Origin: Streptomyces aurantiacus
GTDB lineage: Bacteria > Actinomycetota > Actinomycetes > Streptomycetales > Streptomycetaceae
Assembly (NCBI RefSeq): GCF_027107535.1
Contig: NZ_CP114283.1
Location: 8,928,001 to 8,992,000, forward strand
Length of the DNA stretch: 64,000 nucleotides
Direction of reading: 5' to 3'
Made by a program: the position numbers and the translations under genes. Numbering within the stretch: the first letter of the stretch is position 1; each line of letters begins with the position of its first letter. This document shows, in pieces, positions 38,211-45,984 of this stretch. The notes under the pieces are model-generated. The model worked only from the letters and a program-made list of their open reading frames with translations, was not told where the DNA came from and did no database searches.

Positions 38211-39937
38211 CTGGTGCTCACCGTCCGCGTGTCCTGCCCGGACCGCAGCACCTTCCCCGGTACGGCCCCGGTCACCACGTCGTCCCGTATCGACTCGACT
38301 CCGTTGACCCACACGGCCTTGATGCCGATCGCCTTCGAGTCGAGGCGCGGGCTGTCTCCCGGCAGGTCGTGCACCAGGGTGGCCTTGCCGGCGTCGATCC
38401 GCTGCGGGTCGAAGAGCACGAGGTCAGCATGGAAACCCTCCGCGATCCGGCCGCGGTCACGCAGCCCGAAGAGCTGGGCCGGGTCGTCCGTGAGCATCTT
38501 CACGGCCTCCTCCAGCGTCGCCAGTTTCCGGCCCCGCAGGCAGTCCCCGATGAACCGGGTCGTGTACGGCGCCCCGCACATCCGGTCCAGATGGGCGCCC
38601 GCGTCGGAGCCGCCGAGCATCACGTCCTCGTGCCGCCACGTCTCCTGGCGCAGGCTCCACGACTGGGGGTCGTTGTCGGTGGGCATGGGCCACAGGACCG
38701 TACGCATGTCGTCGTTGGCGCAGATCCCGACGATGCACTCGAAGGGTTCCTGGCCCCGCTCGGCCGCGATGTCCCGTACGACCCGCCCGGTGAGCCCCTC
38801 GTTCGCCGCGCTGTACGTGTCCCCGATGACGTACCGCCCGAAGTCGGCGAGGCGCCGGAAGACGCCCGCCTCCTTGGAGTCGGCGCGGCGCAGCATCTCG
38901 GCGCGGACGTCGGGCTCCCGCAGCTTCGCGATCCGCTCGGGCACGGGAAGGCCGAGCACCTCGCCCCACCCGGGGATCAGGTTCAGGGCACAGAACGTGC
39001 CCAGCGACATGTTCATCGGCGTGAGGATCGGCATGGTCAGCGCCACGATCCGGCCGCCCGCCTTGCGGGCCCGCTCGCTCGCCGCCAGCTGCCGGGGCAC
39101 CCGCTCGGGAACGGCCGCGTCGATCGTCAGGACGTTCCAGTTCAGCGGGCGTCCCGCCGCGGCGCTCATCTCCACGAACAGATCGATCTCGTCGTCGCTG
39201 AACTGGTCGAGGCAGCCCGCCACGATCGCCTCGATCTGCGTACCCTCGTGCTCGCCCACCGCCTGGGAGAGCGCGAGCAGTTCGGCGGGCCCCGCGTGCC
39301 GTGAGGCGACGGGCTTCCCGTCGCCGTCGGAGTGGGTGGACGACTGCGTGGTGGAGAGTCCCCAGGCGCCGGCCTCCATCGCCTCGCGGAGCAGCGTGAC
39401 CATCTGCGACAGCTGCTCCCGCGTCGGCTGTCCGCCCACGGCCTGCGGACCCATCACGTACCTGCGCAGCGCGCAATGGCCCACCATGAAGCCCGCGTTG
39501 ACCGCTATCCGTCCTTCCAGGGCGTCGAGGTACTCCCCGAAGGAGTGCCAGTTCCACGGCGCGCCCTCCTCCAGCGCGACCAGGGACATCCCCTCGACCT
39601 TGGACATCATCCGCCGGGTGTAGTCGGCGTCCTCGGGCCGTGACGGGTTCAGGGGGGCGAGGGTGAATCCGCAGTTCCCGCCGGCCACGGTCGTCACCCC
39701 GTGGTTCAGGGAGGGAGTGGCATACGGGTCCCAGAAGAGCTGCGCGTCGTAGTGGGTGTGGGGATCGACGAATCCGGGCGCCAGTACGAGCCCGGCGGCG
39801 TCCTCACTCGTTCGCGCCTCCTCCGTGACCTGACCGATCACGGCGATCCGCCCGTCCCGTATCCCCACATCGGCGACGTGGGCGGGCCCACCCGACCCAT
39901 CGACGACGGTCACGCCTTTGATCAGATGGTCAAGCAC
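38207..39937 (-). CDS. N-acyl-D-amino-acid deacylase/amidohydrolase family
   Basis: A 576-residue metal-dependent hydrolase of the D-aminoacylase group. The first metal motif is GFVDPHTHYDAQLFWDP, further ligands are near MVGHCALRR and VMLGGSDAGAHLDRM, and the C-terminal strand ends in HADLVLFDP. Family members hydrolyse N-acyl-D-amino acids, but many catabolic clusters carry this family with unknown amide or ester substrates. The GTG start at 39937 follows a GAGAGGGG stretch. It is coupled to the aldehyde dehydrogenase; upstream, 115 bp of spacer hold a dispersed repeat. Confidence 0.88.
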   Translation of the reverse strand: MLDHLIKGVTVVDGSGGPAHVADVGIRDGRIAVIGQVTEEARTSEDAAGLVLAPGFVDPHTHYDAQLFWDPYATPSLNHGVTTVAGGNCGFTLAPLNPSRPEDADYTRRMMSKVEGMSLVALEEGAPWNWHSFGEYLDALEGRIAVNAGFMVGHCALRRYVMGPQAVGGQPTREQLSQMVTLLREAMEAGAWGLSTTQSSTHSDGDGKPVASRHAGPAELLALSQAVGEHEGTQIEAIVAGCLDQFSDDEIDLFVEMSAAAGRPLNWNVLTIDAAVPERVPRQLAASERARKAGGRIVALTMPILTPMNMSLGTFCALNLIPGWGEVLGLPVPERIAKLREPDVRAEMLRRADSKEAGVFRRLADFGRYVIGDTYSAANEGLTGRVVRDIAAERGQEPFECIVGICANDDMRTVLWPMPTDNDPQSWSLRQETWRHEDVMLGGSDAGAHLDRMCGAPYTTRFIGDCLRGRKLATLEEAVKMLTDDPAQLFGLRDRGRIAEGFHADLVLFDPQRIDAGKATLVHDLPGDSPRLDSKAIGIKAVWVNGVESIRDDVVTGAVPGKVLRSGQDTRTVSTR

Positions 39938-39982
39938 GACGACACCCCTCTCTGGCTCTGCGATTTCTGCCGCTGCACCTGG

Positions 39983-40017
39983 GCGCCCCTTCTTTCAGGG
40001 GCGCGGGGAACTGCGCG
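39983..40017. repeat. Dispersed intergenic repeat, copy 3
   Basis: GCGCCCC-TTCTTTCA-GGGGCGC forms a hairpin, followed by GGGGAACTGCGCG. It is identical over 22 bp to 5510-5531. It sits within a catabolic gene series and could weaken readthrough from the LLM gene to the deacylase. Confidence 0.75.
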
Positions 40018-40052
40018 GGCGACCACGACGGCGCCGCACCCTGCGACGGACC

Positions 40053-41171
40053 TCAGCCCGCCTGACGGAACCGGGTGGTCCGATGGACAGGATCCGTGTC
40101 GATCTTCGGAATCACGTGCTCCCCGATCAGCCGGATCGTCTGCAGCGTCTCCTCCTTGGGCACGCCGACAGGCAGCCCGAAGGACAGCTGGTCGGCCCCG
40201 GCCTGCTCCCACCGCTTGCACTGCATGAGCACCTCGTCGGGGTCCCCGCAGATCAACAGCTCCTCGGCGATGAGGAGTTCGATGAACTCCTCGTTGTACT
40301 CGGGCAGCGTCTCCGGCCACACGGGGAAACCCTCCGGCCGCGGGAAGGTGTCGTGGTACCGGAACACGAGGGACGGCAGATAGTGCAGTCCGCCGCCCAC
40401 GGCGACGCGGATCGCCTCGTCGTGCGTCGGCGCGCAGATCGCGGTCGTCGTCACCATCACGTTGTCGTTGACGAAGTCCCCGATGGGCTCGGCCTCGACG
40501 ATCGCCGTCTTGTACTGCTCCAGCACCCACTCCATGTCGGAGACCTTCTGCACGCTGAAGCCGAGCACCCCGAGCCCCTTGCGGGCCGCCATGGAGTACG
40601 AGGGTGGCGACCCGGCCGCGTACCACATGGCGGGGTGCGACTTGCCGTGCGGCTTGGGCAGGATCTTGCGGGGCGGGAGCTGCCAGTGCTTGCCCTGGAA
40701 CCCGACGTACTCGTCCTGGAGCCACATCTTCGGGAACTCGGCGATGGTCTCTTCCCAGATCTCCTTGGTGTAGTTCATGTCGGTGATGCCGGGGAGGAAG
40801 CCGAGGATCTCGTGCGATCCGGCGCCGCGTCCGCTGCCGAACTCGAAGCGGTTCTCGGTGAGATGGTCGAGCATGGCGACCTTCTCGGCGACCTTCACGG
40901 GGTGGTTCACCTGGGCGAGGGGGTTGAAGATGCCCGATCCCAGGTGGATCCGGTCCGTCGCGTGCGCCAGGTAGCCGAGGAAGACGTCGTTCGCGGAGAG
41001 GTGCGAGTACTCCTCCAGGAAGTGGTGCTCGGACGCCCAGGCGTACTTGAAGCCGGACTTGTCCGCCTGGATGACGTACTCGGTCTCCTCCATCAGCGCC
41101 TTGTGCTCCGCGAGCGGATCGGTCTCGGCCCGCTTGCCCACGTATCCCTGTACAAAGAGCCCGAATTCCAA
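40053..41171 (-). CDS. LLM-class flavin-dependent monooxygenase
   Basis: A 372-residue luciferase-like TIM barrel, longer than the F420 type and closer to the two-component alkanal monooxygenase group. Features are KYAWASEHHFLEEYSHLSANDVFLGYLA, LGSGIFNPLAQVNHPVKVAEKVAMLDHL and FGSGRGAGSHEI. The start is a TTG: an in-frame stop just upstream excludes a longer protein, and MEFGLF is the family N-terminus. An operator-like palindrome lies 38 bp before it. It probably starts the oxidation of the substrate later handled by the deacylase and aldehyde dehydrogenase. Confidence 0.9.
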   Translation of the reverse strand: MEFGLFVQGYVGKRAETDPLAEHKALMEETEYVIQADKSGFKYAWASEHHFLEEYSHLSANDVFLGYLAHATDRIHLGSGIFNPLAQVNHPVKVAEKVAMLDHLTENRFEFGSGRGAGSHEILGFLPGITDMNYTKEIWEETIAEFPKMWLQDEYVGFQGKHWQLPPRKILPKPHGKSHPAMWYAAGSPPSYSMAARKGLGVLGFSVQKVSDMEWVLEQYKTAIVEAEPIGDFVNDNVMVTTTAICAPTHDEAIRVAVGGGLHYLPSLVFRYHDTFPRPEGFPVWPETLPEYNEEFIELLIAEELLICGDPDEVLMQCKRWEQAGADQLSFGLPVGVPKEETLQTIRLIGEHVIPKIDTDPVHRTTRFRQAG

Positions 41172-41208
41172 GGAGGTTCACCGTCCTCTGTCCGTCACCC
41201 TGCCTGAC

Positions 41209-41223
41209 CTGACGCACCGTCAG
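41209..41223. promoter_or_regulatory. TetR-like operator, site B
   Basis: CTGACGCACCGTCAG, of the same type as 17856-17872, lies between the LLM start and the SDR stop. Confidence 0.7.
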
Positions 41224-41281
41224 ATCCATCTGCCGCCGACTGTTGCACCGCACCCGCGAGGCGTCAATACCTGATGGAGCG

Positions 41282-42061
41282 TCACATGGCGCTGACTCCC
41301 GCCAGCCAGCCGCCGTCGATCACGAAGGGCTGGCCGGTGATGTAGGAGGAGTCCTCGCAGGACAGGAAGAGCGCGAGCCGGGCCACCTCCTCGGCCGTAC
41401 CGATGCGGCCCATCGGCACGAGCTTGCGGTACAGCCGCTCGACACCCTCCGAGGCCGCCTCGGCGTCCGCCGCCGCCGGGTCGAGCAGGGCCGGGTTGCT
41501 CATGGCGGTGTCGATCGCCCCGGGACAGACGGCGTTGACGCGGATCCCCTTGGAGGCCAGCTCCAGCGCGGCCACGCGCGTGAGGCCGACGATCGCGTGC
41601 TTGCTCGCGCTGTACGCGCCGACGTACGCCATGCCGGTGAGGCCGGTGTACGAGGCGGTGTTGACGACGGTCCCGCCGCCGGCCTCCCCGATCTCGGGGG
41701 CCAGGGTCTTGATGCCGAGGAAGACGCCGACCTGATTGACCTGCACGACCCGCATGAACTCTTCGAGGGGCGTGTCGACGAGCGTGTTGAACCGCAGGAT
41801 GCCGGCGTTGTTGACCAGCCCGTCGACCTTTCCGTACGCCCCCTTGGCGACGGCGACCGCGGCCCTCCAGTCCTCCTCGCGGCTCACGTCCAGGTGGACG
41901 TAGAGCGCTCCCAGCTCCTTGGCGAGGCGCTCCCCCTGGTCGTCGAGCACGTCCCCGACGACGACCTTGGCGCCCTCGGCCGCGAAGAGCCGCGCCTCCT
42001 GCTCGCCCTGGCCGCGCGCGGCACCGGTGACGAGGACGACGCGCCCGTCGAGCTTGCCCAT
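41282..42061 (-). CDS. Short-chain dehydrogenase/reductase
   Basis: A 259-residue classical SDR with TGAARGQGEQEA (cofactor), NNAG, Ser in NTASYTGLTG, YSASK and the end ITGQPFVIDGGW. It is of the 3-alpha/20-beta-hydroxysteroid-dehydrogenase-like group by appearance, though the substrate is unproven. The ATG at 42061 follows GGAGGG. Two palindromes of the shared operator family lie upstream (42140 and 42184). It probably belongs with the LLM unit downstream. Confidence 0.92.
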   Translation of the reverse strand: MGKLDGRVVLVTGAARGQGEQEARLFAAEGAKVVVGDVLDDQGERLAKELGALYVHLDVSREEDWRAAVAVAKGAYGKVDGLVNNAGILRFNTLVDTPLEEFMRVVQVNQVGVFLGIKTLAPEIGEAGGGTVVNTASYTGLTGMAYVGAYSASKHAIVGLTRVAALELASKGIRVNAVCPGAIDTAMSNPALLDPAAADAEAASEGVERLYRKLVPMGRIGTAEEVARLALFLSCEDSSYITGQPFVIDGGWLAGVSAM

Positions 42062-42139
42062 GGGATTCCCTCCGGAGACATGAAGACGTGAAGACGTGAA
42101 GGTGCGGGAGATGGAGACGTGGAGACGGCCGCGGCGCTG

Positions 42140-42198
42140 CTGACGCGCCGTCATACATGTGGCGAGCGTGCCCATCGTCGTATCTGACGCATCGTCAG
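42140..42198. promoter_or_regulatory. TetR-like operator, site C (double)
   Basis: CTGACGCATCGTCAG (42184-42198) and a one-mismatch copy CTGACGCGCCGTCAT (42140-42154) have centres 44 bp apart, close to four helical turns. They precede the SDR gene. The intervening leader also has two copies of TGAAGACG (about 42080-42096). Confidence 0.7.
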
Positions 42199-42344
42199 GC
42201 AAGGGGTCGGGGGCTTCGGGGTGTGTCGCAATGCACACGTCAAGTAACTGTCCGGTAGGGACATTTGACTCTGTCGGCGTTCCCGGCGCGGCCCAATAAT
42301 CCGTTCTCGGCAAGGCAAAGAAGCCCCCAAGGACGGAGCAAGTC

Positions 42345-43079
42345 GTGGCCAAGAGGGCCTTGAAGAACAAGAAGATCCGGCTGGTCGCCATCGGGTCCGC
42401 ACTCGCCACCGGTGCGGCGGTCGTCACCCTGCTGCCCTCGGCCAACGCGGCCGAGGAGAAGACGCCGGAGCAGATCACGACGATGTGCGAGAGGTCCGCG
42501 GTCGTCAGCGGCAAACAACGGTCGGTGAGGGACTTCGGAGGCGCCTTCGCCGACGGATTCCAGGCCGACAACTGCGATTTCGCCGAGACGAAGTTCGAGA
42601 CCTTCGACGGCCCCAAGGAGAAGGCGTCCATCGACTTCCCCAACTGCGAGCCGAACGCCACCGAGCCGGCGAAGGTCTCGATCACCTGGAAGGCGACCGT
42701 GGGCCAGGGGGAGGGCAAGTACACCTCCACCCAACAGGGCGCCGGCGGAGGCCTGTTCGGCTTCCTGAGCGGGTCGTGGCTCAAGCACAAGGGGACGACC
42801 GACCTGACCGTCCGGTCGGTGACCGCCGGCGACACGGAGACCCGGGACGTCCCGGTCGGCAAGGTCCTGCACATGGAGTTCACGCCGAAGATGCAGCGGA
42901 TGACCGGCGAGTGGCGGGTACGGATCGACGCCGACCCGGGGAGCTTCGCCGTCAACCCCAGCCCCGAGAAGAACTTCGCGGCCCCCGAGGTCATCGAGGG
43001 ACCCGTCGTCCTGGCCTCGGCCGCCGGTGCGCCCGGCATCGCGGACGGGGTCGCCAAGCCCGTCCTGACGGACTGCTGA
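42345..43079 (+). CDS. Secreted protein of unknown function
   Basis: A 244-residue protein with a Sec signal (LVAIGSALATGAAVVTLLPSANAA, cleavage near residue 36) and no recognised domain. The mature part is rich in beta-strand-like alternation, has four Cys (one the last residue) and a Gly-rich loop (QQGAGGGLFGFLSG). The segment RDVPVGKVLHMEFTPKMQRMTGEWRVRI is the best-defined block. GTG start after AGGACGGAG. A similar-sized secreted protein follows after 171 bp, so they may be partners. Confidence 0.8.
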   Translation: MAKRALKNKKIRLVAIGSALATGAAVVTLLPSANAAEEKTPEQITTMCERSAVVSGKQRSVRDFGGAFADGFQADNCDFAETKFETFDGPKEKASIDFPNCEPNATEPAKVSITWKATVGQGEGKYTSTQQGAGGGLFGFLSGSWLKHKGTTDLTVRSVTAGDTETRDVPVGKVLHMEFTPKMQRMTGEWRVRIDADPGSFAVNPSPEKNFAAPEVIEGPVVLASAAGAPGIADGVAKPVLTDC

Positions 43080-43250
43080 CGGACTGCTGACGGGTCTGCG
43101 ACGGACCGCCGGCGGAACTCCGACGGCCCCTCCGTCACTCCGGCTCCCCCGCGTCCCCCTCGGCCGGCCCCACACACCTCCCCCCTGCACACCTCCCCCT
43201 ACACGCTCCCCCCACCTGCTTTCCCCCCTCAAGCTCCAAGGAGACGCACC

Positions 43251-44042
43251 ATGACACGCACCGGCCGCAAGGGACATCACCGGAGCAAGAAGAAGCGCAT
43301 CGCCCTCATGCTGGCCCCGGTGGTGGCCGCCGCGGTGGCCGTTCCGCTGATGAACCAGGCGGGTGCCGCCACCCCGTCCGAGGTGTCCAAGGACTGCGCG
43401 GAGGACTCCGCGAAGCTGGAGGACTGCGCGTTCGTCGACGTCCAGGTGAAGAGGAACAACCTGGGCCCGAACAAGCGCGTCTCCACCGTGACGGACAACT
43501 GCGGATCCACGGCCGACGCCACGAAGAACTTCAGCGTCTCCGCTTCGGTGACGAGGTCCATCACCCTCGAGGACGGGTTCACGGCCGCCGCGGACTCGAA
43601 GCTGGGGAACTCGTTCTTCGAGATCGGCGCCAAGTTCAACACGACGGAATTCAGTATCCAGCGGGACGACACCGGGACCGGGTTCGACTTCTCCAGGACC
43701 GACACCGTGAAGGCCGACCACCTCGGCTTCTTCATGTGGTCGGAGAAGCGCACCGACGTGAGCGGCTTCCTCAGGGCCACGTACAAGGAGGAGCAGGACG
43801 GTCAGAAGGTGTTCTTCTCGCCCGGCGAGGGCGGCACGAGCGTGCACGTCTTCTACCCGCAGCTCCTGAAGAACGGCACCCCTGACGGCCGCCTCTGGCT
43901 GCGCAACGTGAAGTGCGGAACTCCCGAGGCGGGCGGAATCCAGAACTCGTCGAAGAGCCTCAGGGCGGAACCAGGCTTCGAGGAGGGCGGCTCGAACGTG
44001 TCGGACGTCGAGATTCCGCTGTCCGAGATCCCGGCGCCGTAA
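43251..44042 (+). CDS. Secreted protein, possibly aerolysin/ETX-like fold
   Basis: A 263-residue protein with a basic Sec signal (KKKRIALMLAPVVAAAVAVPLMNQAGAA). The mature part shows long alternating Ser/Thr-rich strands (NFSVSASVTRSITLEDGFTA, then FFEIGAKFNTTEFSIQRDDTG and FSRTDTVKADHLGFFMWSEKRTDVSGFLRATY). This layout is reminiscent of aerolysin-like or ETX/MTX2 pore-forming proteins, but that is a visual inference and no diagnostic motif was found. It follows another secreted gene and has its own terminator. Confidence 0.78.
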   Translation: MTRTGRKGHHRSKKKRIALMLAPVVAAAVAVPLMNQAGAATPSEVSKDCAEDSAKLEDCAFVDVQVKRNNLGPNKRVSTVTDNCGSTADATKNFSVSASVTRSITLEDGFTAAADSKLGNSFFEIGAKFNTTEFSIQRDDTGTGFDFSRTDTVKADHLGFFMWSEKRTDVSGFLRATYKEEQDGQKVFFSPGEGGTSVHVFYPQLLKNGTPDGRLWLRNVKCGTPEAGGIQNSSKSLRAEPGFEEGGSNVSDVEIPLSEIPAP

Positions 44043-44067
44043 CGACGCCGGCGACACGGCACGAACG

Positions 44068-44096
44068 GCCCCCGCGATCCGCGCGGGGGCTTCTTC
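44068..44096 (+). terminator. Rho-independent terminator
   Basis: GCCCCCGCG-ATCCG-CGCGGGGGC followed by TTCTTCC, 26 bp after the stop of the secreted protein gene. Confidence 0.85.
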
Positions 44097-44112
44097 CGTG
44101 CCCGCCCCCGCG

Positions 44113-44889
44113 TCAGTGGATGGGTGATCCCTGCATGCCCGGGGCGTCGCCGTGCGGGGCGCCGAGCCACCGCAGCACCGCTTCCGTGCCGCCCCGGGCG
44201 TCCAGCTTGGCGTAGATGTTGCTGAGGTTGTTGCGGACGGTCTTCTCGCTCAGTCCCAGTCTCAGACCGATGTCCTGCGCGCCGAGGCCGGTCGAGAGCA
44301 GTTCCATGATCTCCCGCTCGCGGGGTGAGAGCAGGGCGCGCACCCGCTCCGTCGCCTCCGCGCCGTCGGGCATCCGCCGGGCGGCCTCCCGCAGGACGAC
44401 GGACGCGGTCGGCGAGAGGTAGGTGTGTCCGATCGTGGCGGCCACGACCGCCGAGGACAGCATGCAGGCGCAGTAGTCGCCCTCGACCAGATAGCCCGCC
44501 CCGCCCCGGAACACCTCGACCACCGCCTCGGTGTCCCGCCGGGGGCTGACGACGATCACCGGGGCGCTCATCGCGCCCATGGCCGTCAGCAGCTCCGCGA
44601 AGGCGGCCGACGGTTCCTCGCAGCGCAGGACGACGACGTCGACCGCGCCGCGCAACGGGCCCTCCCGAAGAGCGCGGTAGGGCGCAGGAACGTGCTGCGC
44701 CGGACCCACGTACGGGTCGTCCGGAGCCGGCCAGTCGTCGTGCGGCCAGTCGCCCTCGGCGCAGGCGAGGGCGACGGTCAGTTTGCGGGAGGGGTCTGTC
44801 GGGGCGGCGGCGCCCGTACGCCGGGCGCCGGTCAACGAGCCCTGCAGAGAACCGTGTTGGGAAGTTCGGACGTGCCGGGGCGATCGCAC
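44113..44889 (-). CDS. Orphan LuxR/NarL-type regulator
   Basis: A 258-residue regulator. About 190-250 form a LuxR helix-turn-helix: LLSPREREIMELLSTGLGAQDIGLRLGLSEKTVRNNLSNIYAKL. The N-terminal part is receiver-like, but the strand that normally ends in the phosphorylated Asp reads VDVVVLRCEEP, so phosphorylation there is unlikely. No kinase is adjacent. GTG start behind GAAGGA. A dyad at 44970-44988 lies upstream and may be its operator. Confidence 0.87.
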   Translation of the reverse strand: MRSPRHVRTSQHGSLQGSLTGARRTGAAAPTDPSRKLTVALACAEGDWPHDDWPAPDDPYVGPAQHVPAPYRALREGPLRGAVDVVVLRCEEPSAAFAELLTAMGAMSAPVIVVSPRRDTEAVVEVFRGGAGYLVEGDYCACMLSSAVVAATIGHTYLSPTASVVLREAARRMPDGAEATERVRALLSPREREIMELLSTGLGAQDIGLRLGLSEKTVRNNLSNIYAKLDARGGTEAVLRWLGAPHGDAPGMQGSPIH

Positions 44890-44969
44890 TTCGCGTGTCC
44901 TTCCGCCGAAGCCGGGATGCCCCTACGTACGTGCCACGGACGGAATGTGTTCGAAGTTTCAACGACAAA

Positions 44970-44988
44970 CTGTCTGGCTGTCAGACAG
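44970..44988. promoter_or_regulatory. Inverted repeat upstream of the LuxR gene
   Basis: CTGTCTG-GCTGT-CAGACAG has perfect 7-bp arms, 80 bp from the regulator start and 39 bp from the end of the upstream LLM gene. Confidence 0.5.
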
Positions 44989-45027
44989 GTTCCCCACGGA
45001 GACCCGCCTCCGCGAGGCCAGGGGTTC

Positions 45028-45984
45028 CTAGAGCAGCGGCGCGACCTCCGTCCCGAACGCCGCCATCTGGTCGGTGAGTTCGGCGCGGCTCCTGCTGCGG
45101 AACCGCACCTGGATCTGGTGCACCCCCATCGCCCGGTACGCCCGCAGCGACTCGGCGAGCGCTTCGGGGGCGCCGGTGAGGGTGCGGCGCCCCACGGCCC
45201 AGTCCGGCTCCCCCACGTACAGCGGTTCGGTGATGGCGCCGACGGTGAGGGGGTCGGCGATCCCCGCCTCCTCCCTGAGCCGGCCGATGCGGGCGATCTG
45301 CTCGGGCAGCCGCTCGCGCGGATCTCCCTGCGGCAGCCATCCGTCGCCCTTGACGGCGGCCCGCCGGACGGCCGCGGGCGAGGAGCCGCCCACCCAGACG
45401 GGCACCCGCTCCTGCGCCGGCCGGGGCCGCTGCCCGAGTCCCTCGAAGTCGTACAACTTGCCGTGGTGGGACGGGAACTCGTCCGGCCCGAGCGCGGCCC
45501 GCAGGGCGTCGACGCACTCGTCGAGCACGGCCCCTCGCCGCTCGAAGTCCACCCCCAGCGCCTCGAACTCCTCCTGTACGTGCCCCGCGCCGACCCCGAG
45601 GATCAGGCGCCCCCCGCTCAGGTGGTCGAGGGTCGCGTACTGCTTGGCGGTGGCGAGGGGATGCCGCAGCCCGACGACCGCGACATGGCTGAGCAGCCGC
45701 ACCCGCTCGGTGACCGAGGCCAGGAAGGCGAGGGTGGCGACCGGGTCGTACCAGACGGTGCTCATCGCGGAGGCGAGCCGCCTCGGTATCGCGACGTGGT
45801 CGCAGCTCGCGAGATACGCGAAGCCGGAGACGTCGGCGGCCCGGGCGATCTCCACGAGATCCCCCGGCCCGGCGTCGGCCTCCCACGCCTCGGCGTAGAG
45901 GGTGCTCTGCGACTGGACCGGGAGCTGCATCCCGTAGCTGAAGGGCGCGTCGCCGGGAGGGGCGTCGCCAGGGGGCGCGTTCAC
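45028..45984 (-). CDS. LLM-class F420-type oxidoreductase
   Basis: A 318-residue luciferase-like protein with FAYLASCDHVAIPRRLAS, LLSHVAVVGLRHPLATAKQYATLDHLSGGRLILGVGAGHVQEEFEALGV and the C-terminal GVHQIQVRFRSRSRAELTDQM. This is the TIGR03619-like F420 group by appearance. The GTG at 45984 overlaps the stop of the amidohydrolase gene (GTGA), so the two are coupled. Together they form one unit under the operator at 47235. The substrate is unknown. Confidence 0.9.
   Translation of the reverse strand: MNAPPGDAPPGDAPFSYGMQLPVQSQSTLYAEAWEADAGPGDLVEIARAADVSGFAYLASCDHVAIPRRLASAMSTVWYDPVATLAFLASVTERVRLLSHVAVVGLRHPLATAKQYATLDHLSGGRLILGVGAGHVQEEFEALGVDFERRGAVLDECVDALRAALGPDEFPSHHGKLYDFEGLGQRPRPAQERVPVWVGGSSPAAVRRAAVKGDGWLPQGDPRERLPEQIARIGRLREEAGIADPLTVGAITEPLYVGEPDWAVGRRTLTGAPEALAESLRAYRAMGVHQIQVRFRSRSRAELTDQMAAFGTEVAPLL

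Noticed and set aside
42130..42344. TTGACT near 42270 as a -35 box with an ATAAT-like -10
   Set aside because: The spacing is about 24 bp, too long for a normal promoter.
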